Shown here piece by piece: positions 50,516 through 60,412 of a DNA stretch of 64,000 nt. The notes under the pieces are model-generated. The model saw nothing but the letters and a program-made list of their open reading frames with translations. It made no database searches and was not told the DNA's origin. Each line of letters starts with the position of its first letter. The stretch's first letter is position 1. Source of the stretch: Comamonadaceae bacterium. Lineage in GTDB: Bacteria; Pseudomonadota; Gammaproteobacteria; Burkholderiales; Burkholderiaceae_C. The position numbers were made by a program, and so were the translations under genes. Location: the NCBI GenBank assembly GCA_947448735.1, contig CANFOS010000016.1, forward strand, positions 1 to 64,000, given 5' to 3'.

Positions 50516-51784
50516 ATGCCCGCGTCTACACCCACCTTGCCCAGCCCCGCCGCCACCTCCCAAAGCGCCAACACCCCGATGTCAGCCGGGCTGGTGGTTG
50601 TCATTTTGGCCATGATGCTGGGCCTGCAGCCCATCACCACCGACTTGTATTTGCCCGCCCTGCCGGCCATGACCAGCAGCTTTTCCGCCAGCATGTCTCA
50701 AGCCCAGCTCACCCTGAGTGCCATGCTGCTGGCGTTTGGCGTATCCCAGATGATCTGGGGGCCGTTGTCAGACAGGTTTGGCAGGCGGCCCATTTTGCTC
50801 TGCGGACTGGCGGCTTATATGTTGGCAGCCATCGGTAGCGTCATGGCGCCCGGCATGCTGCAACTGATTGTCTGGCGCACCGTGCAGGGCGCGGCCATGG
50901 GCGCGGTGGTGATGGGCGCGCGCGCCATGGTGCGCGACTTGTACCAACCGCAAGACGGGGCGCGCATCATGTCCAAGGGTTTGTCGGGTTTGGGCGCGCT
51001 GGCCTGCATCAGCGCACCAGCAGGCGGCCTGCTGGCTGAGTTCTACGGCTGGCGCGCGACCCTGATGGCCGTGGCGGTGTTTGGCGCGGCCACGCTGGTG
51101 CTGGTGGCGCTGCGCTTTAAAGAAACATTGCCGAACAAAAACCTTCAGGCCCTGCAGCCCGTCAGGCTGCTGACCACTTGGCGCGAGATTTTGTCGAACC
51201 CCACGTTTTTAGCGTTTTCTGCCCTGTCCATTGCATCGTATGGTGCGCTGTTCACCTTTTTGGCCAGTTCGTCGTTTGTGTTCATCACCGTGCTGGGCTT
51301 GAGCAAGGCCCAGTTCGGCATGGTCATGTTCAGCACGTCGCTGTCCTATGTCCTGGGTACCTTTGTGTGCCGCCGTTTGCTGCTGCGTTTTAACGTTCAG
51401 CAGACCGTTGCGATTGCAGCTGTCGTCAGCCTGTGTGCGGGTACGGTGATGGGCGCGCTGGCCTGGCTGGGCGTGCTCAGTGTGTGGGCCGTGATGGGGC
51501 CTTTGTCGCTGTTCATGGTGGGCCACGGCATTCACCAGCCTTGCGGGCAAAGCGGTGCGGTCGGACCTTTCCCCCAGGCGGCTGGGGCAGCCTCTGCCCT
51601 GAATGGTTTTTTGACGATGGTGGTGGTCTTTGGTATTGGCAGCTGGCTGGGCAAGCACATGGACGGCACGGTGCTGCCCTTGACCAACGGCATGTGGTTC
51701 TGGAGCATCATGATTGCCATCAGCGCCTGGACGCTGGTGCGCAAGTACGGCCACCGCACAACGCACCTTGCGCAAACGCTGTGA
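50516..51784 (+). CDS. Bcr/CflA-type MFS multidrug transporter
   Basis: This 422-residue, 12-helix drug/H+ antiporter has [14 protein letters not shown] in helix 1, [14 protein letters not shown] after helix 2 and a helix-5-type [11 protein letters not shown] motif. It resembles Bcr (bicyclomycin resistance) proteins; the substrate is not known. Its stop overlaps the miaA GTG start (GTGA). Confidence 0.9.
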   Translation: MPASTPTLPSPAATSQSANTPMSAGLVVVILAMMLGLQPITTDLYLPALPAMTSSFSASMSQAQLTLSAMLLAFGVSQMIWGPLSDRFGRRPILLCGLAAYMLAAIGSVMAPGMLQLIVWRTVQGAAMGAVVMGARAMVRDLYQPQDGARIMSKGLSGLGALACISAPAGGLLAEFYGWRATLMAVAVFGAATLVLVALRFKETLPNKNLQALQPVRLLTTWREILSNPTFLAFSALSIASYGALFTFLASSSFVFITVLGLSKAQFGMVMFSTSLSYVLGTFVCRRLLLRFNVQQTVAIAAVVSLCAGTVMGALAWLGVLSVWAVMGPLSLFMVGHGIHQPCGQSGAVGPFPQAAGAASALNGFLTMVVVFGIGSWLGKHMDGTVLPLTNGMWFWSIMIAISAWTLVRKYGHRTTHLAQTL

Positions 51785-52728
51785 CGCTACCCTGCATCGC
51801 GCTGGCAGGGCCCACAGCCTCCGGCAAAACGGCTGCCGCGCTGGCGATTGCTGAGCACCATGACGTTGAAATCATCAGTGTTGACTCGGCCCTGGTGTAC
51901 CGGGGCATGGACATTGGCACCGCCAAACCCACGGCGGCTGAACTGGCCACCGTGCCACATCATTTGATCGACATTCGTGACCCGCTGCATGCCTACAGTG
52001 CAGCCGAGTTTGTACAGGATGCCCAAGGCCTGATCGGGCAGATTCGTGCGCGCGGCAAGCTGCCGCTGCTGGTCGGCGGCACCATGCTGTACTTCAAGGC
52101 CCTGGCAGACGGGCTGGACGACATGCCCAAGGCAGATGCTGGGGTGCGGGCTGACATTGCCGCCAGCGCACTTGACCGCGGCTGGCCTGCGCTGCATGCC
52201 GAACTGGCGCAGGTTGACCCCGTGACCGCCGAGCGACTGAAACCCAACGACTCTCAGCGCATCTCACGGGCGCTTGAAATATTCAAACTGACGGGCTTGC
52301 CACTGTCGTCTTTTCATCAACAGCGTGCTACTAAAAAACTAGCTACCAGTCCAATCAAAATGGACGATACAGCCCTTATTTCACTGGAACCCAACGACCG
52401 CAGCTGGCTGCACAAGCGCATTGCCCAGCGTTTTGACAGCATGCTGGCGGCAGGCTTTTTAGACGAAGTCAAAGCGCTGCGCGCGCGCGGCGACCTGCAT
52501 GCGGATTTGCCATCAATGCGCTGCGTGGGTTATCGGCAAGCCTGGGAAGCCCTCGACGGGACATCACCGATGGCCGAGCTGCGCGACAAGGGCATTTTTG
52601 CCACGCGGCAACTGGCCAAACGGCAAATCACCTGGCTGCGCAGCATGCCCCACAGGCGCGTGGTGGCCTGCGATGGCGCAGACGCACAGCAGCAGGTGCT
52701 CGAACTCGTGAAGACACAACTGGCATGA
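51781..52728 (+). CDS. miaA: tRNA dimethylallyltransferase
   Basis: MiaA (315 residues) transfers a dimethylallyl group to A37 of tRNAs reading U-starting codons. The P-loop is AGPTASGKT, followed by [29 protein letters not shown] and ISRALEI. GTG 51781 gives the standard N-terminus; a longer frame upstream overlaps the MFS gene. An in-frame dispersed repeat (52327-52377) fills a variable loop ([17 protein letters not shown]). Confidence 0.96.
   Translation: MTLPCIALAGPTASGKTAAALAIAEHHDVEIISVDSALVYRGMDIGTAKPTAAELATVPHHLIDIRDPLHAYSAAEFVQDAQGLIGQIRARGKLPLLVGGTMLYFKALADGLDDMPKADAGVRADIAASALDRGWPALHAELAQVDPVTAERLKPNDSQRISRALEIFKLTGLPLSSFHQQRATKKLATSPIKMDDTALISLEPNDRSWLHKRIAQRFDSMLAAGFLDEVKALRARGDLHADLPSMRCVGYRQAWEALDGTSPMAELRDKGIFATRQLAKRQITWLRSMPHRRVVACDGADAQQQVLELVKTQLA
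52327..52377 (-). repeat. Dispersed repeat (copy 8), in frame in miaA
   Basis: On the minus strand it reads AAGGGCTGTATCGTCC, then GATTGGACTGGTAGCTAG and TTTTTTAGTAGC. miaA reads through it in the opposite orientation without a stop. Confidence 0.55.
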
Positions 52729-53372
52729 CACTTCGCATCACCAACTTGGCCAAACGCTATGGCAGCACAGCGGTGTTCCAAAACGTCAGCTTGCGCGTCG
52801 AGCCAGGCGAGTTCGTCGCCATTGTGGGTGAATCCGGGGTGGGCAAATCGACTTTGCTCAACTGCATGGCCGGGCTGGACAGTTGGGACGCCGGCCAGGT
52901 AGCGCTCAAGGGTGTTGATTTGGGCGCGCTGACTGACGACGCCAAAGCCTTGCTGCGCCGCGAACATGTGGGCTTTGTGTTTCAGGCTTTTCACGTGTTG
53001 CCGCACCTGGATGTGGCGCAAAACGTGGCCTTGCCTTTGCTGCTGCTTGGGACAGTGGATGACGGACGGGTGCAAAACATGCTGCAAGCTGTTGGTCTGG
53101 AAGGCCTGGGCGCGCGCCTGCCGCAACAGCTCAGTGGCGGGCAATTACAGCGGGTGGCGATTGCGCGGGCCCTGATTCACCGCCCCGGCCTGCTGCTGGC
53201 CGATGAGCCCACCGGCAATCTCGACCCCACCACCGCAGCCAAAGTGATGGACGCGTTGATTGCGCAAACCCGCGAGCATGCTGCGTCGCTGGTGCTGGTG
53301 ACGCATTCACAAGCTGCAGCGTCCAGGGCCGACCGTGTTTTGTATTTGACCAGCGATGGCATCACCGCCTGA
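52725..53372 (+). CDS. ABC transporter ATP-binding protein (AttE/LolD-like)
   Basis: The 215-residue ATPase has Walker [10 protein letters not shown], signature LSGGQLQR, Walker [13 protein letters not shown] and H-loop VTHSQ. It belongs to the LolD/MacB subgroup that partners with FtsX-type permeases. The start overlaps the miaA stop (ATGA) and its end overlaps the permease start by 17 bp. Confidence 0.93.
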   Translation: MTLRITNLAKRYGSTAVFQNVSLRVEPGEFVAIVGESGVGKSTLLNCMAGLDSWDAGQVALKGVDLGALTDDAKALLRREHVGFVFQAFHVLPHLDVAQNVALPLLLLGTVDDGRVQNMLQAVGLEGLGARLPQQLSGGQLQRVAIARALIHRPGLLLADEPTGNLDPTTAAKVMDALIAQTREHAASLVLVTHSQAAASRADRVLYLTSDGITA

Positions 53373-55965
53373 TCTGCTGGCCAAGCTGCTGCGCCAGTTC
53401 TCATGGCGTGAACTGACGCACCACCCATGGCGCAATGCGGCGGCTGTGGTGGCCGTCATGCTCGGGGTGGCGCTGGCTTTTTCAACGCAGCTGATCAACG
53501 CCTCGGCGCTGTCTGAGTTTTCAACCGCGGTGCGCGCCGTCAATGGCCAGCCTGACCTGGAACTGCGGGCGGTTGCAGGCAGCTTTGACGAAGCCATTTT
53601 TGAACGTGTTGCCAATCACCCGCAAGTGGCCGTGGCCAGCCCGGTGCTGGAGCTGACCACCTTTGCGCTTGTGAACGATCAGCAGAGCGGCAAACGCAGC
53701 ACGCTGCGCGTGATCGGCCTGGACGCTCTGGTGCTGGCCTCACTGGCGCCGGCCCTGATGCCCATCCCCTCCAAAGACGCGGACCGCTTTGCGCTGTTTG
53801 CGCCGGGTTCGGTTTTTCTGAACGCCAGTGCGCGCCAAAGTTTGCCTGACACCTTCAAAGTTCAAAACGGCCTGCAATTGACAGCTGTGACAGTGGCTGG
53901 CAGCGTGGCCGCAGGCGGTGCGGCGCTGGCGGTGATGGATTTGGGGGCGGCGCAGGAGCTGTTTGACAAGCGCGGGCAGTTGTCGCGCATTGACCTTCGC
54001 TTGAAGCCCGGAACAGACCGCGCCGCATTTATTCAGTCACTGCAGTTGCCTTCAAGCATGACCATCCATGAACCCGGCGATGCTGCCGAACGTGTCAGCA
54101 ACCTGTCGCGTGCGTACCGGGTCAACCTGACGGTGCTGGCCCTGGTGGCGTTGTTCACTGGCGCGTTTTTGGTGTTTTCTGTGCTGTCGCTCAGTGTGGC
54201 CAAACGGGCCCAACAGTTTGCGCTGCTGGGTGTGCTGGGCATGACGGGCCGGGAGCGCTTGTTGCTGGTGTTGGCCGAATCTGGTCTGCTGGGTTTGCTC
54301 GGCAGTGCCCTGGGGCTGCTGCTTGGCACAGGCCTGGCGGCGCTGGCGCTGCGGGTGCTGGGCGGTGACTTGGGGGGCAGCTATTTTGCCGGGGTGGCAC
54401 CACCGCTTCAGTTCAGCCTGCTGGCGGCCCTGGGTTATGGCGCGCTGGGGGTGGTGGCTTGCCTGGTGGGCGGCTGGTGGCCTGCACGTGCCGCGCAAGG
54501 CTTGCCGCCGGCCCAAACGCTCAAGGGCCTGGGCGCTGCGCCAGGCCCCGGCAAAGGGCAGCGGTTAAGCCTTGCCTTGATCGCTGCTGGCGCTGGGCTG
54601 GCAGCGCTTCCGCCGGTGTTTGGCATTCCACTGGCAGCCTATGTGTCTGTCGCGCTGCTGCTGGTCGGTGGTATCACTGCCCTGCCCGGGCTGGTCGCGC
54701 TTTTGTACGACAAGCTAGCGCCGCTGGTCGCGCATCAACTGCTGCCCTTGCTGGCGGTTGAGCGTGCCCGCCGCGTGCGAGCCAGCGCGGCGGTGGCTGT
54801 CAGCGGCGTGGTGGCGTCGCTCAGTCTGGCGGTGGCTTTGACGGTGATGGTGGCCAGCTTTCGTGATTCGGTCACCCGCTGGCTGGACGTGGTGCTGCCA
54901 GCAGATTTGTACTTGCGCACGGCCTTGCCGGCAGGCGCCAATGCTGCAGCAGACACGGTGTATCTGTCACCGGAGTTTGTCGCCCGCATGGCCCAGGTCA
55001 AAGGTGTGCAGCGCGTCAGCACACTGCGCACAACATCGGTGTCGCTGGACGCCAGCAGGCCCGCTGTGGCCCTGATAGCGCGCGACGTACAAGACCCGGC
55101 CAGCGTGTTGCCTTTGGTGGGTAACGCTCTGCCGGTGCCAAAAGGTCAGATCGGCATTTATGTGAGTGAAGCGATGGTGGACCTGTACGGCGCGCGTCCG
55201 GGTGCTGTTTTTGGCCTTTTTTCGGCATCAATCAAGCCCCTGGGCCAACAGATAAAAGGGCGAGTAGCTCCTGAATCCATAGCAGATAACAATCAGCCGA
55301 AATTTTATGTGGCAGGTGTCTGGCGCGACTACGCCCGCCAGTTTGGTGCTGTCGTCATCGGCAAAGCAGACTTTGAACGCCTGACCGGTGACACCCGCGT
55401 CAACGACCTGGCGCTGTGGCTGGAACCCAATGCCCCCAGCACAGAAGTTGAACAGGCGGTGCGGGCCGCAGCAGACCAGATGGCGGGCGCGGGCAGCCTG
55501 CTGGAGTTTGCCTCTACTCGCCAGATACGCGCCATCTCCCTGACTATTTTTGACCGCAGCTTTGCTGTGACTTACTGGCTGCAAGGCGTGGCGATCGCGA
55601 TTGGCTTGTTTGGGGTGGCGGCCAGCTTCAGCGCGCAGGTGCTGGCGCGGCGCAAAGAGTTTGGCCTGCTGGCGCACTTGGGACTCACCCGCAGGCAAAT
55701 ACTGGGCGTTGTTGCTGGCGAAGGTGCGGCCTGGACGCTGATCGGCAGCGTGGCGGGCTTGGGGCTGGGCCTGGCGGTGTCTCTGGTGCTGGTGCATGTG
55801 GTCAACCCGCAAAGCTTTCACTGGACGATGGATTTGGTCTTGCCCTGGCTGCGGCTGCTGGCCTTGTGCGCAGCGGTGGTGCTGGCGGGCACGCTGACAG
55901 CCTGGCTGGCCGGGCGGGCAGCGGCCAGCAAAGACGCGGTGCTGGCGGTGAAAGAGGACTGGTGA
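53356..55965 (+). CDS. FtsX-like ABC permease, AttFG-type fusion
   Basis: This 869-residue permease has two FtsX domains. A first membrane helix (AAAVVAVMLGVALAFS) and a large periplasmic domain are followed by three helices (about 255-365), a second helix set (about 405-500), another periplasmic region and a last helix set (about 735-860). It is equivalent to AttF plus AttG in one chain. With the ATPase it probably drives a mechanotransmission or lipoprotein-release process rather than bulk import. A repeat-like stretch lies at 55254-55284. Confidence 0.9.
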   Translation: MASPPDLLAKLLRQFSWRELTHHPWRNAAAVVAVMLGVALAFSTQLINASALSEFSTAVRAVNGQPDLELRAVAGSFDEAIFERVANHPQVAVASPVLELTTFALVNDQQSGKRSTLRVIGLDALVLASLAPALMPIPSKDADRFALFAPGSVFLNASARQSLPDTFKVQNGLQLTAVTVAGSVAAGGAALAVMDLGAAQELFDKRGQLSRIDLRLKPGTDRAAFIQSLQLPSSMTIHEPGDAAERVSNLSRAYRVNLTVLALVALFTGAFLVFSVLSLSVAKRAQQFALLGVLGMTGRERLLLVLAESGLLGLLGSALGLLLGTGLAALALRVLGGDLGGSYFAGVAPPLQFSLLAALGYGALGVVACLVGGWWPARAAQGLPPAQTLKGLGAAPGPGKGQRLSLALIAAGAGLAALPPVFGIPLAAYVSVALLLVGGITALPGLVALLYDKLAPLVAHQLLPLLAVERARRVRASAAVAVSGVVASLSLAVALTVMVASFRDSVTRWLDVVLPADLYLRTALPAGANAAADTVYLSPEFVARMAQVKGVQRVSTLRTTSVSLDASRPAVALIARDVQDPASVLPLVGNALPVPKGQIGIYVSEAMVDLYGARPGAVFGLFSASIKPLGQQIKGRVAPESIADNNQPKFYVAGVWRDYARQFGAVVIGKADFERLTGDTRVNDLALWLEPNAPSTEVEQAVRAAADQMAGAGSLLEFASTRQIRAISLTIFDRSFAVTYWLQGVAIAIGLFGVAASFSAQVLARRKEFGLLAHLGLTRRQILGVVAGEGAAWTLIGSVAGLGLGLAVSLVLVHVVNPQSFHWTMDLVLPWLRLLALCAAVVLAGTLTAWLAGRAAASKDAVLAVKEDW
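55254..55284 (+). repeat. Dispersed repeat, partial (copy 9), in frame in the permease gene
   Basis: It reads AAAAGGGCGAGTAGCTCC, then TGAATCCATAGC. Only the right half of the pattern is recognisable; it encodes part of a periplasmic loop (KGRVAPESIA). Confidence 0.4.
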
Positions 55966-55987
55966 GGAAGACTGGTAAGGACGCTAG

Positions 55988-57049
55988 ATGCTTTTCAATC
56001 ATTTCAGAAGAAAGCTGTTGCTCGGCGGCATGGGCCTGGCAACGCTGGGCAGCGCCCATGCCCTGCCGGCCAAAACGCTGGTGTTCCCGCGCGACCGTGG
56101 CGCGCACCCCGACTTTAAAACCGAGTGGTGGTACATCACGGGGCATGGCCTGTCGGGCACGCGCGAATTCGGTTTTCAGCTGACGTTTTTCCGCTCGCGT
56201 GTGGACAGCACCCAAGGCATGACCTCCAAGTTTGCCGCCCGCCAACTGCTGTTTGCCCACGCAGCCATCACCGACATACAAGGCAAAAAACTCTGGCACG
56301 ACCAGCGCATTGCACGCGATGGTTTTGGCGTCGCCAGCAGCAGTGACAGCGACATGGCCATCAAGCTACGCGACTGGTCCTTAATGGCCGACAACAAACG
56401 CTACACCGCCGAGCTGCCCACCCCTGACTTTGGCTTGAAGCTGCAGTTCAATGAGACGCAGCCCGTGCTGCTGCAAGGCAAAAACGGCCTGTCGCGCAAA
56501 GGGCCCAGCGAGCAGCAAGCCAGCTACTACTACAGCCAGCCGCAACTGGCCACCACCGGCAGTCTGCGGGTGCAAGGCAAAACATTTGACGTCCAAGGCA
56601 CTTCCTGGCTGGACCACGAATGGAGCCAGGAACTGCTGGCACCAGGGGCGGTGGGCTGGGACTGGATCGGCATGAACCTGCAGGACGGCAGCGCGCTGAC
56701 CGCCTTCAGGCTGCGCAACAAGGACGGCGGCGCGGTGTGGGACGGCGGCTCGTTCCGGTCAGCAACCAACAGCCTGTATGTTTTCAGCCAAGGCGAGGTG
56801 ATTTTCAAACCCACCCGCTTCTGGAAAAGCCCGCTCACCCAAACCAGCTACCCGGTCGAATGGATGGTGCGCACACCTGCTGATTTTTATACCGTCAAAG
56901 CCGTGATCGACAACCAGGAGCTCGACAGCCGCCAGTCAACCGGGGCGATTTACTGGGAAGGCCTGAGCGAGCTGATAGACAGCAATGGCAAAAAAGTCGG
57001 CAGCGGCTATCTGGAAATGACCGGCTATGCGAAGCCGCTGCAGCTTTAA
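55988..57049 (+). CDS. AttH / CrtC-type lipocalin-like protein
   Basis: The 353-residue exported protein has two lipocalin-like barrels. A twin-arginine-like N-terminus (FRRKLLLGGMGLATLG) is followed by the family hallmark FKTEWWYITGHG and a SWLDHEWSQ motif. AttH proteins accompany the AttE-AttFG ABC unit that lies just upstream (22-bp gap). The fold suggests binding of a lipid or isoprenoid ligand in the periplasm. CrtC activity (carotenoid hydration) is unlikely because no carotenoid genes are nearby. Confidence 0.88.
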   Translation: MLFNHFRRKLLLGGMGLATLGSAHALPAKTLVFPRDRGAHPDFKTEWWYITGHGLSGTREFGFQLTFFRSRVDSTQGMTSKFAARQLLFAHAAITDIQGKKLWHDQRIARDGFGVASSSDSDMAIKLRDWSLMADNKRYTAELPTPDFGLKLQFNETQPVLLQGKNGLSRKGPSEQQASYYYSQPQLATTGSLRVQGKTFDVQGTSWLDHEWSQELLAPGAVGWDWIGMNLQDGSALTAFRLRNKDGGAVWDGGSFRSATNSLYVFSQGEVIFKPTRFWKSPLTQTSYPVEWMVRTPADFYTVKAVIDNQELDSRQSTGAIYWEGLSELIDSNGKKVGSGYLEMTGYAKPLQL

Positions 57050-57065
57050 AAATGACGTTGCCAGA

Positions 57066-57755
57066 TCACTTCGCCAGCCGCGCGTTTTGCGGAAACAGCT
57101 GCTTGCGCGCATCCTCGTCCATGTCGGTCTTGAAGGTGTACTGGGCCTTCAGGGCCTCAGCCCTTTGCGCAGCGGGCCGCGCGTTGATGGCATCAAAGTG
57201 CCGCTTCAGGTTCGGCATCTTGCCCATCGCATCAGGGCCCAGAATAAAAGGCACGACCCGCACCCAGCCCCACACCGCCATATCGACAAGGCTGTAGCTG
57301 TCGCCGACCATGAACTGCTGCTTGGCCAGGTGCGCATCCAGGATGCCGTAGTGGCGCTCGGCCTCAAACACGTAGCGGTTCACGGCGTACTCTTTGGGCT
57401 CTGGTGCAAAGTGCTTGAAATGCACCGCTTGACCTGAATACGGGCCAATGCCGGTGGCCACAAACATCAGCCACGACAGCATTTGGCCACGCGCCACCGG
57501 TGTATTGGCAGGCAAAAACTGGCCCGACTTTTCAGCCAGGTACAACAAGATGGCGTTGCTGTCGAACACCGTCACATCGCCATCGGTGATGGCTGGGGTT
57601 TTGGCGTTCGGGTTGATCGCCACAAAGGCTGGCAGGTGCTGCTCGCCCTTGCGCGTGTCCACCGGCATCACTTCATAGGGCATGCCGGACTCTTCAAGGA
57701 ACAAGGCCACTTTGAGCGGGTTGGGTGAGGGATGGTAATAAAACTTGATCATCAT
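57066..57755 (-). CDS. Glutathione S-transferase family protein
   Basis: The 229-residue GST has an N-terminal thioredoxin fold (FYYHPSPNPLKVALFLEE, AKTPAITDGD, VFDSNAILLYLAEK) and an all-helical C-terminal domain (YSLVDMAVWGW). Ser or Asn near the N-terminus would activate glutathione. The start is one of two adjacent ATGs (57755 or 57752). It diverges from a second GST gene 105 bp away. Confidence 0.9.
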   Translation of the reverse strand: MMIKFYYHPSPNPLKVALFLEESGMPYEVMPVDTRKGEQHLPAFVAINPNAKTPAITDGDVTVFDSNAILLYLAEKSGQFLPANTPVARGQMLSWLMFVATGIGPYSGQAVHFKHFAPEPKEYAVNRYVFEAERHYGILDAHLAKQQFMVGDSYSLVDMAVWGWVRVVPFILGPDAMGKMPNLKRHFDAINARPAAQRAEALKAQYTFKTDMDEDARKQLFPQNARLAK

Positions 57756-57860
57756 CTGCTTTGAGCTGGGGAGCGATTCAAAAATAAAATCAAAACCTTC
57801 TTGATAATAGCCAGCTCGCGCTGCACTTGGCAAATCACTTAAACACCCCCAAAAGCCGAT

Positions 57861-58565
57861 ATGAATGACCTGACAACCTTCCCCATCACCCACAAATGGC
57901 CTGCCCAGCACCCGGAGCGCCTGCAGCTGTATTCGCTGCCCACGCCCAATGGCGTGAAGGTGTCCATCATGCTCGAAGAAATCGGCCTGCCCTACGAAGT
58001 GCATTTGATCGACTTTGGCAAGAACGACCAATTGACGCCGGAGTTCATCTCGCTGAGCCCGAACAACAAAATCCCCGCGATTCTGGACCCCAACGGCCCG
58101 GGCGGCAAGCCCTTGGGCCTGTTTGAATCGGGTGCAATTTTGATCTACCTGGCTGAAAAGACGGGCCGGTTTTTACCGGCCGACCCAGCCGAGCGCTACG
58201 AGACGATTCAGTGGGTGATGTGGCAAATGGGCGGCCTGGGGCCGATGTTTGGCCAGCTCGGGTTTTTTCACAAATTTGCTGGCAAAGATTTTGAGGACAA
58301 ACGCCCGCGAGACCGCTACGTGGCTGAATCCAAACGCCTGCTCGGCGTGCTCGACCAGCGCCTGGCAGGCCGCGACTGGATCATGGGCGAGCACTACACG
58401 ATTGCCGACATCGCCACCTTTGGCTGGGTGCGCAATCTGGTCGGTTTTTATGACGCAGGCGATTTGGTCGGGTTTGCAGACTTTGCCAATGTGCAGCGCG
58501 TGCTGGCGGCGTTTGTGGCACGGCCAGCGGTGGCCAGGGGCTTGGTGATTCCAGCGCGACCTTAG
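57861..58565 (+). CDS. Glutathione S-transferase, YfcG/Nu-class-like
   Basis: The 234-residue GST has LYSLPTPNGVKVSIMLEEIGLPYEVH, NNKIPAILDP and ESGAILIYLAEKTG. The TPNG/KIPA pattern is that of the YfcG group, which act as disulfide reductases using two glutathiones. It may be related to the divergent GST by an old duplication. Confidence 0.9.
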   Translation: MNDLTTFPITHKWPAQHPERLQLYSLPTPNGVKVSIMLEEIGLPYEVHLIDFGKNDQLTPEFISLSPNNKIPAILDPNGPGGKPLGLFESGAILIYLAEKTGRFLPADPAERYETIQWVMWQMGGLGPMFGQLGFFHKFAGKDFEDKRPRDRYVAESKRLLGVLDQRLAGRDWIMGEHYTIADIATFGWVRNLVGFYDAGDLVGFADFANVQRVLAAFVARPAVARGLVIPARP

Positions 58566-58571
58566 GTTGCC

Positions 58572-59003
58572 TTAAATCAGAGGGTTCACCGTCTTCAATG
58601 CTTTGAAGCGACCGAAGTCTCGGTCAGCCGTCCAAAGCACCGTGACTGCGTTTTCAATGCAAATAGCGGCAATGCGTGCATCTTGAAACTGCCCGCCTTT
58701 TAGTTTGGCCTTGCGGCTGAGATCCGACAATACTGCCACATGCTGCAAGCCGCTGTGCAGGACGCTGGCCTGCGGAGAGGCCAGCCATGCATCGACCTGC
58801 GCCAAGGCCTGTTCAGTCGTACTGGCTGGCGCAAATACCTTTGGATTGGTGACAACTGATAAAAACTCGTGCAGGCAGCTCGCCGGGATGCCCCAAGGTT
58901 GCGCGCCTTCAGCCAATGTCACCATGCATGCAGCCGCCTCGACGTAAAACTCACTGTCCTTTCGATGCGCATACACCAGAATATTGGTGTCTACCGCGAT
59001 CAT
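58572..59003 (-). CDS. PIN-domain toxin (VapC-like)
   Basis: The 143-residue predicted Mg-dependent RNase starts MIAVDTNILVYAHR (Asp5), with further acidic positions in CLHEFLSVV, FQDARIAA and WTADRDFGRF. ATG 59003 overlaps the antitoxin stop (ATGA). With the upstream gene it forms a type II toxin-antitoxin pair. RNA target unknown. Confidence 0.9.
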   Translation of the reverse strand: MIAVDTNILVYAHRKDSEFYVEAAACMVTLAEGAQPWGIPASCLHEFLSVVTNPKVFAPASTTEQALAQVDAWLASPQASVLHSGLQHVAVLSDLSRKAKLKGGQFQDARIAAICIENAVTVLWTADRDFGRFKALKTVNPLI

Positions 59004-59272
59004 GCTTGGCGCTTTGCTTTGCGCGAGAGTACCCGGCCAATCACGTGCTCTTCTTCCAGCTGTTGCCAACGTGCCGTCTCGGGCATCAAAACAACTTTGC
59101 CGCCCACGCTCGCGTCCTTGAGCTTGAAAGCCGACTTGGCGTTGACTTGCGACTCGCTGATCACACGCCGCAAACCCTCTTCAATCAAAGCGCGCAATGT
59201 CGTCTGGCTGCGCTGCGCCAATTCTTTGGCCGACTTGAAAAGGGGGTCAGACATCTCAATGGTGGTTTTCAT
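59000..59272 (-). CDS. Antitoxin of the PIN-toxin pair (VapB-like)
   Basis: The 90-residue protein has an N-terminal ribbon-helix-helix-like segment (MKTTIEMSDPLFKSAKELA), followed by RALIEEGLRRVI. Its C-terminal part should bind the toxin. A palindrome and -10-like box immediately upstream point to autorepression. A start four codons earlier would lie in the operator. Confidence 0.88.
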   Translation of the reverse strand: MKTTIEMSDPLFKSAKELAQRSQTTLRALIEEGLRRVISESQVNAKSAFKLKDASVGGKVVLMPETARWQQLEEEHVIGRVLSRKAKRQA

Positions 59273-59278
59273 AAGGCT

Positions 59279-59307
59279 ACCCATATTTTGAATATGGGTG
59301 TATTGTA
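59279..59307 (-). promoter_or_regulatory. Operator palindrome and -10 box of the vapBC-type operon
   Basis: A perfect inverted repeat has 9-bp arms ACCCATATT and AATATGGGT around TTG (59279-59299). A minus-strand TACAAT (59307-59302) sits next to it, placing the likely transcript start inside the palindrome, 6 bp from the antitoxin ATG. This is the expected layout for toxin-antitoxin autorepression. Confidence 0.75.
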
Positions 59308-59337
59308 GGCCTTAGACCCTTTTTGGCCAGCCCGCGC

Positions 59338-59628
59338 TCAAACACCTTCAACGATGCGGATGTCCCGATCCGCGCCATCCCCGAGCGCGTCCAAAGCGGC
59401 CTGATAGGCGGGGCTGTCGTGTGCGGCGGTGGCTTGCTCGACGCTGTCAAATTCGATCAGGACTGTGCGCTCTTTCAGTCCGAGTTCATAGGCCATGGAC
59501 GGCGCACCACGTGCCAAAAATCGCCCTCCTGCTGCGGTCAGTGCTGGGCCGGCAAGCTTGGCGTAGGCGGCGACCTTGTCGGCATTTTTGATGGCGCGGT
59601 AGGTGCTGACCCAATAGGCTTTAGACAT
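59338..59628 (-). CDS. DUF1330 protein (second copy)
   Basis: The 96-residue protein (SKAYWVSTYRAIKNADKVAAYAKL, VLIEFDSVEQATAAHDSPAYQ) has AAGGA before the ATG. It has the dimeric alpha/beta-barrel fold with unknown activity. It is a distant paralogue of the protein at 35065-35355, of the same length. Confidence 0.88.
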   Translation of the reverse strand: MSKAYWVSTYRAIKNADKVAAYAKLAGPALTAAGGRFLARGAPSMAYELGLKERTVLIEFDSVEQATAAHDSPAYQAALDALGDGADRDIRIVEGV

Positions 59629-59736
59629 TTTTTGTTCCTTGTTGATATGAATATGAGATGGTTGGGATAGATCTTGCGAAACGAAGGCATCGCTAAAGCT
59701 GACCGCTGGATGAAGATTACATCAAACAAGAAGCCA

Positions 59737-60300
59737 TCAATCCTTCACCCGCGACGCAAACGTCTTGCGAAACTTCGCCACTTTGGGCCCGGCCACGGCT
59801 ACGCAGTAGCCCTGGTTCGGATTTTTGGCAAAAAAATCCTGGTGGTAGTCCTCGGCGGGCCAATAGTTGGCCAGCGGCAGGACCTCGGTCACGATGGGGC
59901 GGTCAAACAGCTTGTCCTGGCCCATCTGGCGAATCATGTCGGTGGCGATTTGCTGTTGTTCGTCGGTTGCGTAGTAAATGCCGCTGCGGTACTGGGTGCC
60001 GCTGTCGTTGCCCTGGCGGTTCAGGGTGGTGGCGTCGTGCACAACAAAAAAGATTTCCAGAATCTCGCCGACGGTGATTTGCGCCGGGTCGTATTGCAGC
60101 TTGACCACCTCGTTGCAGCCGGTGCGGCCGGTACACACATCTTCGTAGCTGGGGCGATGAACCTGGCCGTTGCTGTAGCCAGATTCGACGTCAAGGATGC
60201 CGCGCACTTTGACGAACACCGCCTCAGTACACCAAAAGCAGCCGCCGCCCAGCGTGATGGTTTGGGCAGACGCGTTGAGGGGTTGTTGATCTTGTCCCAT
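59737..60300 (-). CDS. msrA: Peptide methionine-S-sulfoxide reductase
   Basis: MsrA (187 residues) repairs methionine S-sulfoxide in proteins. The catalytic motif is GGGCFWCTEAVF, followed by GYSNGQV, YEDVCTGRTGCNEVV and the C-terminal AEDYHQDF. AGGA precedes the ATG. The form is cytosolic, without a signal peptide. Confidence 0.96.
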   Translation of the reverse strand: MGQDQQPLNASAQTITLGGGCFWCTEAVFVKVRGILDVESGYSNGQVHRPSYEDVCTGRTGCNEVVKLQYDPAQITVGEILEIFFVVHDATTLNRQGNDSGTQYRSGIYYATDEQQQIATDMIRQMGQDKLFDRPIVTEVLPLANYWPAEDYHQDFFAKNPNQGYCVAVAGPKVAKFRKTFASRVKD

Positions 60301-60412
60301 GGTCAGGTGTCCTTTGTGTTGTATCGTCTAGGGTTGCACTGTAGGGCATCGAGGATGCCCGATATACTTTAGGCTTAAAGCTCTTACCAAGATACTCAAG
60401 GACCCATTCTTC

